NCBI GenBank assembly: GCA_022827345.1
Contig: JAJDTB010000015.1
Coordinates: 1-64,000 of the forward strand
Direction: 5' to 3'
Source of the DNA: Gemmatimonadota bacterium
GTDB lineage: Bacteria > Gemmatimonadota > Gemmatimonadetes > Longimicrobiales > Gaopeijiaceae
Length of the DNA stretch: 64,000 nucleotides
Shown: positions 24,227 to 33,013 of the stretch, one piece after another
How positions within the stretch are numbered: position 1 is the stretch's first letter
Layout: each line of letters opens with the position of its first letter
Translations under genes and position numbers: made by a program
The notes under the pieces: model-generated
Databases searched by the model: none
What the model saw: only the letters and a program-made list of their open reading frames with translations
Told to the model about the DNA's origin: nothing

Positions 24227-25811
24227 ACGACGGCGACAACAGCCGGCGGCTCGCCACCTCCGCGCCGTCGTCATCGGTAGCGGCTTCGGCGGCCTGGCCG
24301 CGGCCATACGGCTTCAGTCGGCAGGCGTCGCCACGACGCTGATCGAGCAGCGCGGTCAGCTTGGCGGCCGGGCGGGCCGGATCCGCGATTCCGGCTACAC
24401 CTTCGACACCGGCCCGAGCCTCATCACCGCGCCCTCGCTCCTGGAAGATGTCTTTCGGGCGGGCGGCGCACGCCTGGCGGACTATGTCTCGCTGGTGCCG
24501 CTCGATCCCTTCTACCGGGTCTGGTTCCACGACGGCACCCACCTGGACTACACGTCGGACCTTGATCGAATGAAGGCGGCCATGGCCGAGTTCGACCCCG
24601 ATGACGCCGACCGGCTTGATCGCTTCTTCACCCGACTCCACCCCATCTACGATGCGGTGATCACCGAGGGTCTGGGCGCCCGGCCGTTCGACTCGCTGGG
24701 CACGATGGCGGCCTTTGCGCCGCGTGGCGTCCGACTGAACGCCTGGAAGCCGGTCGCGCGGTTCGTCGGTCGGCACTTCCGCGACTGGCGCCACCGCTTC
24801 ATGTACTCTTTCCATCCGCTCTTTCTGGGGGGAAGCCCGTTCCGCGCACCGTCGATCTTTCTCATGATCCCGTACCTTGAGCAGCAGGGCGGGGTCTGGT
24901 ACGCGCGCGGCGGGACGCACAGTCTGGTTGAGGGGTTTGCGGCGCTCTTCCGCGACATCGGCGGCAAGGTGCGCATGCGCACGCCGGCGGTGCGGGTCGA
25001 GGTGGCGAGGGGCAACGGGAGCCGACCCCGGGTGACGGGGGTGCGGGTAGCCGGCTCGAACGGCCGTGGGAGTGCTTCCGGAGGCGACGGTTCGTTCCTC
25101 CCCGCCGAAATAGTCGTGAGCAACGCCGATGTCAGTCACACCTACGGAACGCTGCTCGGCGATGTCGCACGCCGCCGCTGGACCGACCGCCGGCTGGCGA
25201 AGATCGCCCAGTCGATGAGCTGCTTTCTGCTCTACCTCGGCGTGCGGCGAAGGTACCCGCGGCTGTCGCACCACACGATCATTCTGGGGCGGCGCTACGA
25301 AGGTCTCGTGCGCGACATCTTCGACCGAAAGATCCTGCCGGCCGACTTCAGCATGTACCTGCACGTCCCGAGTCGCACTGAGCCTTCCATGGCGCCGCCG
25401 GGCTGCGAGAGCATCTACGTTCTCGTTCCGGTGCCGAACAACGCCTCCGAGATTCGGTGGAAAAGCGAAACCGGCCCGATGACCGACCGCGTCATCGGGG
25501 CGCTCGAAGCCTGGGGACTCGAGGGTCTGCGCGATGCGATCGAGGTGCAGCACGTGTTCACTCCAGATGATTTTGCGACCCAATACAACGCCGCGCTCGG
25601 CAACGCCTTCGGAATCGAGCCGCGCCTGACCCAGATCGCCTGGTTCCGCCCCCACAACCGCAGCGAGGAAGCGGACGGGCTCTACCTTGTCGGCGCCGGA
25701 ACCCACCCGGGAGCGGGGGTGCCGGGGGTGGTGCTGTCGGCGGCCGCCACGATCCATGCGGTGGCCGAGGACTTCGGGCTGCAACGCCACATCCACGGTG
25801 CGAGCGCGTGA
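24201..25811 (+). CDS. crtI: Phytoene desaturase (CrtI type)
   Basis: This 536-residue flavoprotein begins with a dinucleotide-binding fold (VVIGSGFGGLAAAIRLQSAG, then GGRAGR and DTGPSLIT). It ends with the CrtI signature GAGTHPGAGVPGVVLSAAAT, which closes the FAD site. It introduces double bonds into phytoene, giving neurosporene, lycopene or more desaturated products. The ATG at 24201 lies inside the 3' end of the crtE-crtB gene; GTG at 24216 is an alternative, so coupling holds either way. The stop overlaps the next start (GTGATG). No lycopene cyclase gene follows, consistent with an acyclic end product modified by CruF. Confidence 0.93.
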   Translation: MRSWPVRDERRRQQPAARHLRAVVIGSGFGGLAAAIRLQSAGVATTLIEQRGQLGGRAGRIRDSGYTFDTGPSLITAPSLLEDVFRAGGARLADYVSLVPLDPFYRVWFHDGTHLDYTSDLDRMKAAMAEFDPDDADRLDRFFTRLHPIYDAVITEGLGARPFDSLGTMAAFAPRGVRLNAWKPVARFVGRHFRDWRHRFMYSFHPLFLGGSPFRAPSIFLMIPYLEQQGGVWYARGGTHSLVEGFAALFRDIGGKVRMRTPAVRVEVARGNGSRPRVTGVRVAGSNGRGSASGGDGSFLPAEIVVSNADVSHTYGTLLGDVARRRWTDRRLAKIAQSMSCFLLYLGVRRRYPRLSHHTIILGRRYEGLVRDIFDRKILPADFSMYLHVPSRTEPSMAPPGCESIYVLVPVPNNASEIRWKSETGPMTDRVIGALEAWGLEGLRDAIEVQHVFTPDDFATQYNAALGNAFGIEPRLTQIAWFRPHNRSEEADGLYLVGAGTHPGAGVPGVVLSAAATIHAVAEDFGLQRHIHGASA

Positions 25812-26653
25812 TGGAGGACTTACTAATGGCGCTTTGCACCAATAGCCCGACGATGGCCAGGATATCTGGGTTGATCACCCCCTGCGCCCGGGGGCTGGCG
25901 GTCGCGCCCGCGCTCGTGTTCGCCTCCGCTCTCGCCTGGGCCAGCCTGCTTTCGGCCGCCGCCCAGGAACCGGTCCCCTGGGATCTGGCCGACCAACTGC
26001 GTGCCGGCCTCGCCGAAGCGGACATTGCAGGTGACCATGAGGCCCGCAGACAGTTGCTGATCCTTGCCCGGCGCGCGGCGACGGACTTTCCCGAGGATGC
26101 GTTGCTCAACCACTACGCCGGGTACGCCCTCTATTCCACAGCCGGGCCGGCTCTCGATTCGGACTCCGAGTACGCGAAATCGCTGCTCGAAGAGGCCGAG
26201 TCGTTCTTGGAACGATCGGTGGTGATCCAGCCCATGGCGGAATCGCACGCTCTGCTGGGTGCGTCGCTCGGGATGCGGATCGGCGGCCCGTTGTCGGCCA
26301 TTAGGCTCGGCAGGCGCTCGAGGGCGGAATTCGGCAGGGCCAGATCGCTTGGGCCCGAAAACCCCCGCGTCAGGCTGCTCGAAGGAATCTCCGCATTTCA
26401 CTCGCCATCGATACTCGGCGGTGGCCACGACGCGGCGCTGGAGCACTTCCTCGCGGCGATCGAACTGTTCGCCGACGATGCCCCGGAGCCGCCGTTGCCG
26501 GCGTGGGGACACGCGGAGGCGCACGCCTGGCTCGGGCAGACCTATGCTGCGCTCGGACGCCCGGACGAGGCTAGGACAGCCTACGAGCGCGCGCTGTCGC
26601 TCGAGCCAGGCTATTTGTGGGTGCTGGAGGTGTTGCTGCCCGCCTTGGGCTGA
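25808..26653 (+). CDS. Exported TPR-repeat protein
   Basis: This encodes 281 residues from GTG at 25808 or ATG at 25811. A hydrophobic stretch (LAVAPALVFASALAWASLLSAAA) at about 30-52 ends in AAAQE, a probable signal-peptidase site. The mature part consists of helical pairs; the last one, EAHAWLGQTYAALGRPDEAR with AYERALSLEPGY, is a clear TPR. It overlaps crtI and is probably the last gene of the carotenoid operon. TPR proteins act as protein-interaction scaffolds, so it might organise or localise the membrane carotenoid enzymes, but nothing direct shows this. Confidence 0.75.
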   Translation: MMEDLLMALCTNSPTMARISGLITPCARGLAVAPALVFASALAWASLLSAAAQEPVPWDLADQLRAGLAEADIAGDHEARRQLLILARRAATDFPEDALLNHYAGYALYSTAGPALDSDSEYAKSLLEEAESFLERSVVIQPMAESHALLGASLGMRIGGPLSAIRLGRRSRAEFGRARSLGPENPRVRLLEGISAFHSPSILGGGHDAALEHFLAAIELFADDAPEPPLPAWGHAEAHAWLGQTYAALGRPDEARTAYERALSLEPGYLWVLEVLLPALG

Positions 26654-26788
26654 TGGGACGGGGATTCGCCCGGTTCGATCGGACGCCCGGAGGGGGCCGG
26701 ATCGACCCGACATCCCTGCACTTCCGTTCGCCCCAACCCCTATTTTAGGAGTTCTTGCGACGCCTCAGCCCCGAGCACCGGACGCGCC

Positions 26789-28390
26789 ATGGACTTCGAG
26801 TTGATCGCCATCGCTTTGGGAGACGTTGGCTGGATCGGCCTGGCCTTCGTCCTGGGCCTGCTGTCCAGAGCCGTCGGGCTGCCGCCCATGGTGGGGTTCC
26901 TCGCAACGGGGTTCGCGCTCAACCTGTACGGAATCGCAAGCGGGGAAGTGCTGCGAAAACTGTCGGATCTCGGCATCACCCTGCTGCTGTTTACGGTCGG
27001 CCTCAAGCTGAACCTTCGGACCCTGGCGCGCCCGCAGGTCTGGGCCGTTGCTGGGCTGCACATGTCGATCGCCGTTGCGGGCTTCGCCGCCGCCATCCTT
27101 CTCCTGGCGCTCGCGGGCGCGCCCTTCCTCTCCGGTCTCGGCATCGCCCAAACACTGCTGATCGCGTTCGCGTTGAGCTTCTCGAGCACGGTGTTCGCCG
27201 TGAAGGTGCTGGAGGAGAAAGGGGCGATGGCTTCGCTGGCCGGCCGGATCGCGGTCGGCATCCTCATCGTGCAGGACCTGGCCGCGGTCGCCTTTCTCGC
27301 GGCCTCGGCGGGCGAATGGCCCAGTCCCTGGGCGCTTCTGCTTCTGCTGCTCGTTCCGTTGCGGCCGCTGCTGACGCTCGTCCTCGAGCGGGTCGGCCAT
27401 GGCGAACTGCTCGTGTTGTACTCGCTGCTGCTCGCCCTGGGCGGCGCGGAGGCATTCGAGCTGGTCGGGTTGAAGGGCGACCTGGGCGCGCTCGCCCTCG
27501 GCATTCTCGTCGCCGGACACCACAAGTCCGAAGAGGTGGCGAAGACCATGTTCGGGTTCAAGAACCTGTTTCTGCTCGGCTTCTTCCTGTCCATAGGGCT
27601 CTCGGGACCGCTCACGGTGGAGGCGTTTCTCGCCGGCGCGGCCGTCACGCCCCTCGTACTCGCCAAGTCGGCGCTGTTCCTCGTCCTGTTCACAAGATTC
27701 AAGCTGCGGGCGCGGACATCGTTGCTCGCTTCCCTGACCCTGACCAGCTACAGTGAATTCGGCCTCATCGTCGTGGCGCTCGGGGTCGCCAGCGGCTGTC
27801 TCGACGGCCACTGGCTGATCGTTCTCGCGACCGCCCTGTCGCTTTCCTGCGCCGTTGCCGCGGTGCTCAACGCCGCCGCCCACCGCATCCACCGGCGGTA
27901 CCACGCGACGTGGAAGCGGCTTGAACGCCCCGAGCGCCTCACCGACGACCGGCCGCTCGACATCGGAGGCGCGCGGATCGCGATCGTCGGCATGGGCCGC
28001 ATCGGCACGCCGGCCTACGACCACATGCATCGGCTTCACGGCGGGGCCGTCGTCGGTGTGGACTTCGATCCCCGGAAGGTGCGGCGCCACCAATCGGCGG
28101 GCCGCAAGGTGCTACTGGGCGATCCGCGCGACGGAGACTTCTGGGATCGGGTTCAGAGCACTCGAACTCTGGACATCGTCATGCTGGCGCTGCCCAATCG
28201 CGCCGCCAAGCTCGCCGTTCTGGACCGCATTGGGGACGCCGGTTTCGATGGCCGGGTCGCCGCCGCGGTCAGGTTTCCGGACGAGATCGAGGCGATGCGT
28301 GAGGCCGGGGCGTCGATCCTATTCGACCTCTCGGCCGAAGCCGGTTCGGGATTTGCCGAGCACGTGGCCGCGCAGACTTCCTCCTCCTGA
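26789..28390 (+). CDS. KefB/YbaL-like monovalent cation:proton antiporter (CPA2) with RCK domain
   Basis: This 533-residue protein has about twelve membrane segments in the first 370 residues, including DLGITLLLFTVGLKLNLRTL and the family phrase FSSTVFAVKVLEEKGA, then LIVQDLAAV. After a short basic linker, a TrkA-N/RCK Rossmann domain begins at IAIVGMGRIGTPAYDHM, near residue 395. CPA2 antiporters exchange K+ or Na+ for H+ across the inner membrane; the RCK domain gates them through NAD(H) or similar ligands. The C-terminal RCK half is short. It is monocistronic, downstream of the carotenoid operon by 135 bases. Confidence 0.9.
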   Translation: MDFELIAIALGDVGWIGLAFVLGLLSRAVGLPPMVGFLATGFALNLYGIASGEVLRKLSDLGITLLLFTVGLKLNLRTLARPQVWAVAGLHMSIAVAGFAAAILLLALAGAPFLSGLGIAQTLLIAFALSFSSTVFAVKVLEEKGAMASLAGRIAVGILIVQDLAAVAFLAASAGEWPSPWALLLLLLVPLRPLLTLVLERVGHGELLVLYSLLLALGGAEAFELVGLKGDLGALALGILVAGHHKSEEVAKTMFGFKNLFLLGFFLSIGLSGPLTVEAFLAGAAVTPLVLAKSALFLVLFTRFKLRARTSLLASLTLTSYSEFGLIVVALGVASGCLDGHWLIVLATALSLSCAVAAVLNAAAHRIHRRYHATWKRLERPERLTDDRPLDIGGARIAIVGMGRIGTPAYDHMHRLHGGAVVGVDFDPRKVRRHQSAGRKVLLGDPRDGDFWDRVQSTRTLDIVMLALPNRAAKLAVLDRIGDAGFDGRVAAAVRFPDEIEAMREAGASILFDLSAEAGSGFAEHVAAQTSSS

Positions 28391-28809
28391 ACACGCGAGA
28401 GAGGAGTCGAGCGCCACCCACGCCAAGGCCGGCATGATTTGCGCACCTCCGGCACCGTTGTTTAGACCCGTATACGCCTGCGCAAACGACATGCGGTGCC
28501 GATGCGCACTCCGGTGCTCCTGACGTGCGCACCGGCTGGACGGCGGAAGCTGCTGCGCGCAAACGTCTTGCGCCTCGTTGTTCCGGGCGGCCGGGGCCGC
28601 AGCGCTCGCTTACTCACCTTACAAGCGTCAGCCTTGGGCAAGCGCGCCGGACGACCGCGCCGCGGGGAATTTCGGGGCGTCGGAGTCTCCATACCGTACA
28701 CGGAGAAGCCCCAATCGGGCGGTGTCAACCTCGTGATTCGAGGTGGTGTCCCAAGGGTTCCAGCGGCGTCCCGGATGCTTTCGTCCTGACAGCGGGCCTC
28801 TTCTGTTTG
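28391..28809. other. Gene-poor stretch after the antiporter
   Basis: These 419 bases contain no supported gene. Short frames on both strands are Arg/Pro-rich and have no family features. The reading frame of the following protein is open through this region but lacks protein-like character until its hydrophobic segment at about 28780. Confidence 0.4.
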
Positions 28810-29259
28810 ATGCCCGTAGCGGCGCGCACCCAGGAAGGGGACGCGCTGGCCCGATACGAAATTGAGAAAAAGAACGAGATCGTAGCTGGGGCTTTAGAGT
28901 GGCTCGTTCCGATTGTGGGCCACCACTACGCCGGTAACGCGAGAGCTGGCTACGTGCCGGCTGCGGTCTCGGGCGGTGGACTCGTCGGCGTCATCGTCGG
29001 TTCGACCCTGAGTTCGAACTGTTATAGCGCAGGTGGCGTCGAAATCTGCCAGTCGGGAAACGGTACGGTCGTGGCCTTGAGTTGGTTGACCTACCTCGGT
29101 GGACGTGTATGGGGTATCGTGTCCGCCTTGGATGTCGCAAGGCAGTTCAACCGGGACTTGGCGGATCGCCTCGGCGTCGGCCTCGATGACGTGGATCTCG
29201 TCGTAGCGCCTACTCCAACTGGAATGTCGGTCGGTCCCTCGTTCCCCTTCGGACGATGA
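28810..29259 (+). CDS. Small membrane-associated hypothetical protein
   Basis: This encodes about 149 residues. After MPVAARTQEGDALARYEIEKK it has two hydrophobic, Gly-rich segments (ALEWLVPIVGHHYAGNARAG, then AAVSGGGLVGVIVGS and a third around LSWLTYLGGRVWG). It ends in a soluble tail. The layout resembles small TM2/DUF5683-like proteins. The start is uncertain: ATG at 28810 lies at the end of a hydrophobic stretch (FVLTAGLFCLMPVAA) that looks like a signal peptide whose own start codon cannot be found. Two cysteines (NCYS and EICQ) could form a disulfide. Function unknown. Confidence 0.5.
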   Translation: MPVAARTQEGDALARYEIEKKNEIVAGALEWLVPIVGHHYAGNARAGYVPAAVSGGGLVGVIVGSTLSSNCYSAGGVEICQSGNGTVVALSWLTYLGGRVWGIVSALDVARQFNRDLADRLGVGLDDVDLVVAPTPTGMSVGPSFPFGR

Positions 29260-29845
29260 CCATCGACATCTGCCTCCCAACGGAAGCGCATCTTTCCATG
29301 CATCTTCGAGTCAAGATCACCGCGTCGCTTGCCGGCCTTCGCCATGTGATGCAGTCGCTCCACGCCTGAAGGACTTCGGCTCGGGGCTCCAGAAGGTCGG
29401 ATCGCTGATATGCTTGAACGGCCCGGCTTCTCGGAACGCGGGTGAAGAAGTCGGTTCTCAGGGACCTTCGGCGGCGAGGAAGCGCCGGGGGGCATGGGAT
29501 TCCCGCCATTCAGGTCCGGTTTTCCCGCTTTCGCGGCACGGTCCAGCAAGGTCCAGTACAACGGCAGGAAACGCAGATCGTGCAGTCCCAGTTGACTTTA
29601 CGTGACTTCCTGCCGTGATTTTACCCTCAGGTGTTCCGCCGTAACGTTAGGGTCTGGCGGTCAGTTGTAGCGGGAATTGTAACAAAGCCCTGCTCTTCGA
29701 GCTGGCGGCCTTCGGCCCGCCCTCGATCTTCGATCACGACGAGTGGCAGGTCGTTGAACCCATGGCGGGCTCGGCGGAGGAGGACGTTGCTCCCCCCTTG
29801 CCGGGTCCATAGGCTACAGGACTTCCTGGCTCTCCACCGGTCAAC
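29260..29845. other. Gene-free stretch before the second HTH-DUF433 gene
   Basis: These 586 bases hold no supported gene. A 10-base perfect inverted repeat ACGGCAGGAA (29561-29570) / TTCCTGCCGT (29607-29616) encloses 36 bases. A plus-strand frame from about 29685 to 29812 (ALLFELAAFGPPSIFDHDEW and onward) has protein-like character without a start codon and may be a gene remnant. Confidence 0.4.
29561..29616. repeat. Spaced 10-bp inverted repeat
   Basis: ACGGCAGGAA and its exact complement TTCCTGCCGT are separated by 36 bases in a gene-free stretch. It could be a terminator stem without a T-run, a protein-binding site or an element end; nothing distinguishes these. Confidence 0.45.
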
Positions 29846-30544
29846 ATGCCCATGGCCTCATCGCAAGCCAACGCCGAAGACATCCGCGACAACCCGGTCT
29901 ACACCATCTCGGCCACTGCCCGGCACCTCGGCATGTCCAGTGCCACGCTGCGCCATTGGGTCGTCGGCCGGTCGTACAGCCGCAGGAGGCGGTCGGCCGC
30001 CGTCGAGCCCCTGATCCGGGCCACCGCCACGAGCGGTCTGATCTCCTTCAACAACCTCGTGGAGGCGCATGTCCTGCTGGCTTTTCGCTCGCGGGACCTG
30101 AGCAGAATGGCGGCTGTTGGCCGAGCGATCGCGTCCGCCGAAGCGTCGCTCGGGGTGGAGCGCCTGCTGTTGCGGCCGGAACTGTGCGGATCGGGCCAGG
30201 ACGTTCTCTTCGACCGGGTCGCGCAGCTGCTCAAGCTGTCCCGCTCCGTCGAGCTGGCGATGCGGCACAGGCTTTCCGCCAGCCTGAACCGGCTCGATCG
30301 CGACGACGAGGGCCTCCCGGTCAGGCTCTATCCGCTCATGCCCCTTGGCTCGGCGGACCGCAGGGGGATCGTGATCGACCCGTACGTCGCGTTGGGCCGC
30401 CCGACGGTGGCAGGTTCGGAAGTCGAGACGGCCTCCGTGGCCGGACGGATCGATTCGGGAGAGGATCTGCAGACGGTGGCGGATCACTGTGGGCTCGATG
30501 TCGCCCAGGTCATGGACGCCATCGTGTATGAGCGGGCGGTGTAG
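29846..30544 (+). CDS. HTH-DUF433 protein (antitoxin-like regulator), copy 2
   Basis: This 232-residue paralogue of the protein at 8567-9334 has the same plan. A MerR-like HTH (ATARHLGMSSATLRHWVVGR) is followed by ISFNNLVEAHVLLAF, a helical middle with GVERLLL and SGQDVLFDRV, and a C-terminal DUF433 domain from IVIDPYVALGRPTVAGSEVE to MDAIVYERA. The ATG at 29846 gives an N-terminus that ends up in register with the paralogue. DUF433 proteins act as antitoxin-like DNA-binding proteins; no toxin gene is adjacent and no DUF2442 partner is present here. It converges with the lipoprotein gene 2 bases downstream. Confidence 0.82.
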   Translation: MPMASSQANAEDIRDNPVYTISATARHLGMSSATLRHWVVGRSYSRRRRSAAVEPLIRATATSGLISFNNLVEAHVLLAFRSRDLSRMAAVGRAIASAEASLGVERLLLRPELCGSGQDVLFDRVAQLLKLSRSVELAMRHRLSASLNRLDRDDEGLPVRLYPLMPLGSADRRGIVIDPYVALGRPTVAGSEVETASVAGRIDSGEDLQTVADHCGLDVAQVMDAIVYERAV

Positions 30545-30546
30545 AC

Positions 30547-31380
30547 TCAGCGTCGCTGACGAATCCGCATGGCCTCCGTCAGCCGCAGTTCGAAGGGCGC
30601 CCGGTTCGGCCTCGACACCGTCCCCACGAGATCCCGGCCGTATTCGTGCGAGACCACCAGCCTGGTCTCGGGGTCCCACAGGATGACGCCGGTCGACGAT
30701 CCTTTCATGGACTGTCGCGTCAGGTTTCCCGCCCGTCCCGTGTAGATCCTGAATTCCACCTTGCCCGCTGCGGCGATGTGCACGAGCCCGCGTCCGTCGA
30801 CCACGGTGTCTCCAACCAGGGTGTAGTCGTAGACCGTTCTGGAGATGACTTCCGTCACACGGCCGTCGGTGTGCCACCTCAGGGTGTCCAGCCAGGTGCC
30901 GCCCGGCTCCACGACGGTGTCCGGCAAGCGGGGGAACAGGTCGTGGGCGAGTGCAGCGAAGGAAAAGACCTCGGCGTCGAGGCCGGACAGTTCCGGAAAC
31001 GACTCCACTTCGACAATGCCGCGCCGGTTCATCACGAAGTCGAGCGTCCCGGCCAGATACCCCAGGTCCGCGGCCGCGGCGCCCTGCACGGGGTCGGACA
31101 GCGTGCCCCCGAATCCTCCCGCGATGCCCCGGACCCGAATGCCTTCGGGGGCCCTTTCGAAGGACAGGTCCAGCGACATCGCGTATTCCCCTGCGACCTC
31201 CAGGTCTCCGACGGGTGATTTCGCGATGCCCGCGACGGTGTCCGCGATCTCATAGGCGGCATGCGGCGGGGACGGGAAACCGTAGCTGAGCCAGCCGGGG
31301 GGGTATGGGCTGGCCGGACCCGTGCAACCCGCAAGGGCTGTGGCCGCAACGAGCGGGGCAAGCGTCGGCAGGGCTCTCAT
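30547..31380 (-). CDS. Lipoprotein of the GDTVVDGR family, copy 1 of 3
   Basis: This encodes 277 residues with a lipoprotein signal (MRALPTLAPLVAATALAGCT, lipobox ALAGC), so it is probably anchored to a membrane facing the periplasm or surface. The mature part is beta-rich. It contains DYTLVGDTVVDGRGLVHI near residues 185-203, a motif also present in the proteins at 38752-39594 and 53887-54711. All three share a preceding DLFPRLP-like phrase and a late TGVILWDPET-like phrase. It resembles the all-beta exported proteins common in Gemmatimonadota; no enzymatic motif is seen. The divergent neighbour is the MpaB-type oxygenase. Confidence 0.75.
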   Translation of the reverse strand: MRALPTLAPLVAATALAGCTGPASPYPPGWLSYGFPSPPHAAYEIADTVAGIAKSPVGDLEVAGEYAMSLDLSFERAPEGIRVRGIAGGFGGTLSDPVQGAAAADLGYLAGTLDFVMNRRGIVEVESFPELSGLDAEVFSFAALAHDLFPRLPDTVVEPGGTWLDTLRWHTDGRVTEVISRTVYDYTLVGDTVVDGRGLVHIAAAGKVEFRIYTGRAGNLTRQSMKGSSTGVILWDPETRLVVSHEYGRDLVGTVSRPNRAPFELRLTEAMRIRQRR

Positions 31381-31691
31381 TCGTTCACTGGCTCCGGGGA
31401 TGTGGGATCTGGCATCGGTACCCCCGCTATCAACTACGCATTTAGGAGCAATCGGTTACGCATCGCAAGTGCCCAATCGCGGCTCGCGGGCGCGCCGCTG
31501 CCGGCAGGCGGGAGGCTCCCATCCGTCTGCTGACGGCCTGACGCGCTTCGGCCACCGCGTGTCGCCGCGCACGAGGAGAGGGCACGGCAACGTTGGCTTG
31601 TCATCCTGTTGGGCACAGATCTATGATACGTCCGTTGACCTTCCTACAACCTTCCGACACGGTTGCCGTGAAGGATGACAATACGCTATTA
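31381..31691. other. Divergent intergenic region
   Basis: These 311 bases lie between two divergently transcribed genes and must hold both promoters. No gene and no clear -35/-10 pair was found. The right end is AT-richer (ATACGCTATTAATGACG directly before the oxygenase ATG). Confidence 0.4.
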
Positions 31692-32906
31692 ATGACGACT
31701 CGTCCCCAGCCCCCGCTACCCCTCGCGCGCCCACCCATGAACATCCCCAGCGCCTATGCACAAGGATACGAAGCGGCCCGGGCGCTTGATCCCGAACTGG
31801 CGACGGCATACATCCGCCATACCACCATCGGCGATCCGCTCGCGGATGCGGTGATCCGAGATCTGGGATCGCTGTCTCCAGAAGAGATCCACGATACCCT
31901 GGCACAAGTGCTGGAGGGGTCCGGCACGTCGGGCGACGGCGTTCCCGAGTCCCTCCTGGTGTTCGTCGAGGAAGCGAGGAAGGTGCCTGAGTGGTTCGAC
32001 AGGAAGCGCGCCAGGGTCGCCTCACAGGCCTTCCTCCGCAATTCGGACATCGTCCTGGCGGCACTCGTGGGCGGCAGCATCGTGGAGGGGTTCTCCACTC
32101 TGATCAGCAAGTCGTTTCGCATTCGGGGGCGGCTCGTCGTCGCGGCCATCCGCCGTCTCAAGCACAACGGCATGCAGTTGGTCGAGCAGTATCTCCCGGG
32201 CGGGATGGAGCCCGGAGGTGACGGATGGAGGCTGACGCTGCGGGCCCGGCTCGTGCACGCGCAGTCGAGGCATCTGCTCAACGGCTCGGACGAGTGGGAT
32301 CGGGAGCGGTACGGCACGCCGCTCAGCGCTTCGCATGTGTTGCTGGCCGGGGCTGCCTTCTCGGGGCGCCTGATGCAGCACGTCGCCACGCTGGGGGGTG
32401 ACTTCACGCGGGATGAACGTGAAGCCTTCGTCCACGTCTGGCGCTACGCCGGACTGCTCTTCGGCATCCCCGGGGAGATCCTCTTCCACGACGAAGCCTC
32501 GGCGCTGCGAACCTTCGAGATCGGGCGGATGTGCGAGCCTCCCACCGACCTCGACGGGATCATCATGGCCAACAGCGTGGTGAACAGCGCGCCCATCATC
32601 GTTGGCGTGAAAAACCCCCCGGAGCGCCGGAAGATGGCCCGCACGGTGACCCAGGTCTCCCGGGAGCTGATCGGCGATGAGCTCGCGGACTCGCTCAGGT
32701 TCCCGGCGCGGAGACGGAAGGTGGTGCCGTGGCTGCGGTTCAGGCACCGCGCCCGCCGACTCGTGGGCAGGGTGCTTCCCGGACTGGCGGCGAAGCAGGA
32801 TCAGGATCGATTCGAGGCGCTTATGGAGTTCGCGAGCTTCGACGAGTTCGAGCACTCGTACAAACTGCCGACCGCCCTCCACGACGAGCGGTCGTCGGAC
32901 TGGTAG
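31692..32906 (+). CDS. MpaB/rubber-oxygenase family protein (DUF2236)
   Basis: This 404-residue protein matches the oxygenase MpaB / latex-clearing family: a long helical N-terminal half (IVLAALVGGSIVEGFSTLIS), the Arg-His phrase RLVHAQSRHLL near the middle, and WRYAGLLFGIP further on. In the family a conserved His binds haem b and the protein performs oxidative cleavage or hydroxylation of hydrophobic substrates. Candidate haem ligands are in RLVHAQSRH. The ATG at 31692 is preferred; ATG at 31623 and 31737 are alternatives. The gene is followed by an Asp-box propeller gene 107 bases downstream on the same strand. Confidence 0.8.
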   Translation: MTTRPQPPLPLARPPMNIPSAYAQGYEAARALDPELATAYIRHTTIGDPLADAVIRDLGSLSPEEIHDTLAQVLEGSGTSGDGVPESLLVFVEEARKVPEWFDRKRARVASQAFLRNSDIVLAALVGGSIVEGFSTLISKSFRIRGRLVVAAIRRLKHNGMQLVEQYLPGGMEPGGDGWRLTLRARLVHAQSRHLLNGSDEWDRERYGTPLSASHVLLAGAAFSGRLMQHVATLGGDFTRDEREAFVHVWRYAGLLFGIPGEILFHDEASALRTFEIGRMCEPPTDLDGIIMANSVVNSAPIIVGVKNPPERRKMARTVTQVSRELIGDELADSLRFPARRRKVVPWLRFRHRARRLVGRVLPGLAAKQDQDRFEALMEFASFDEFEHSYKLPTALHDERSSDW

Positions 32907-33013
32907 GACCTGCTCGCGCCGGCGCCGGTTGCCGGGTTGATAGCGGGCACGTAGGGTCGGAGTCACCGATTCGGACGAGTTGGAGCCAGTCGGTGAACGA
33001 TAGGGGAGGCACG

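Noticed and set aside
22850..25796. Long minus-strand frames of 411 and 540 codons
   Set aside because: Antisense to crtE-crtB and crtI; composition rich in His/Arg/Val with no domains.
26765..28093. Minus-strand frame of 442 codons
   Set aside because: Antisense to the KefB-like antiporter; extremely Gln/Glu/Arg-rich as expected from reverse reading of hydrophobic codons.
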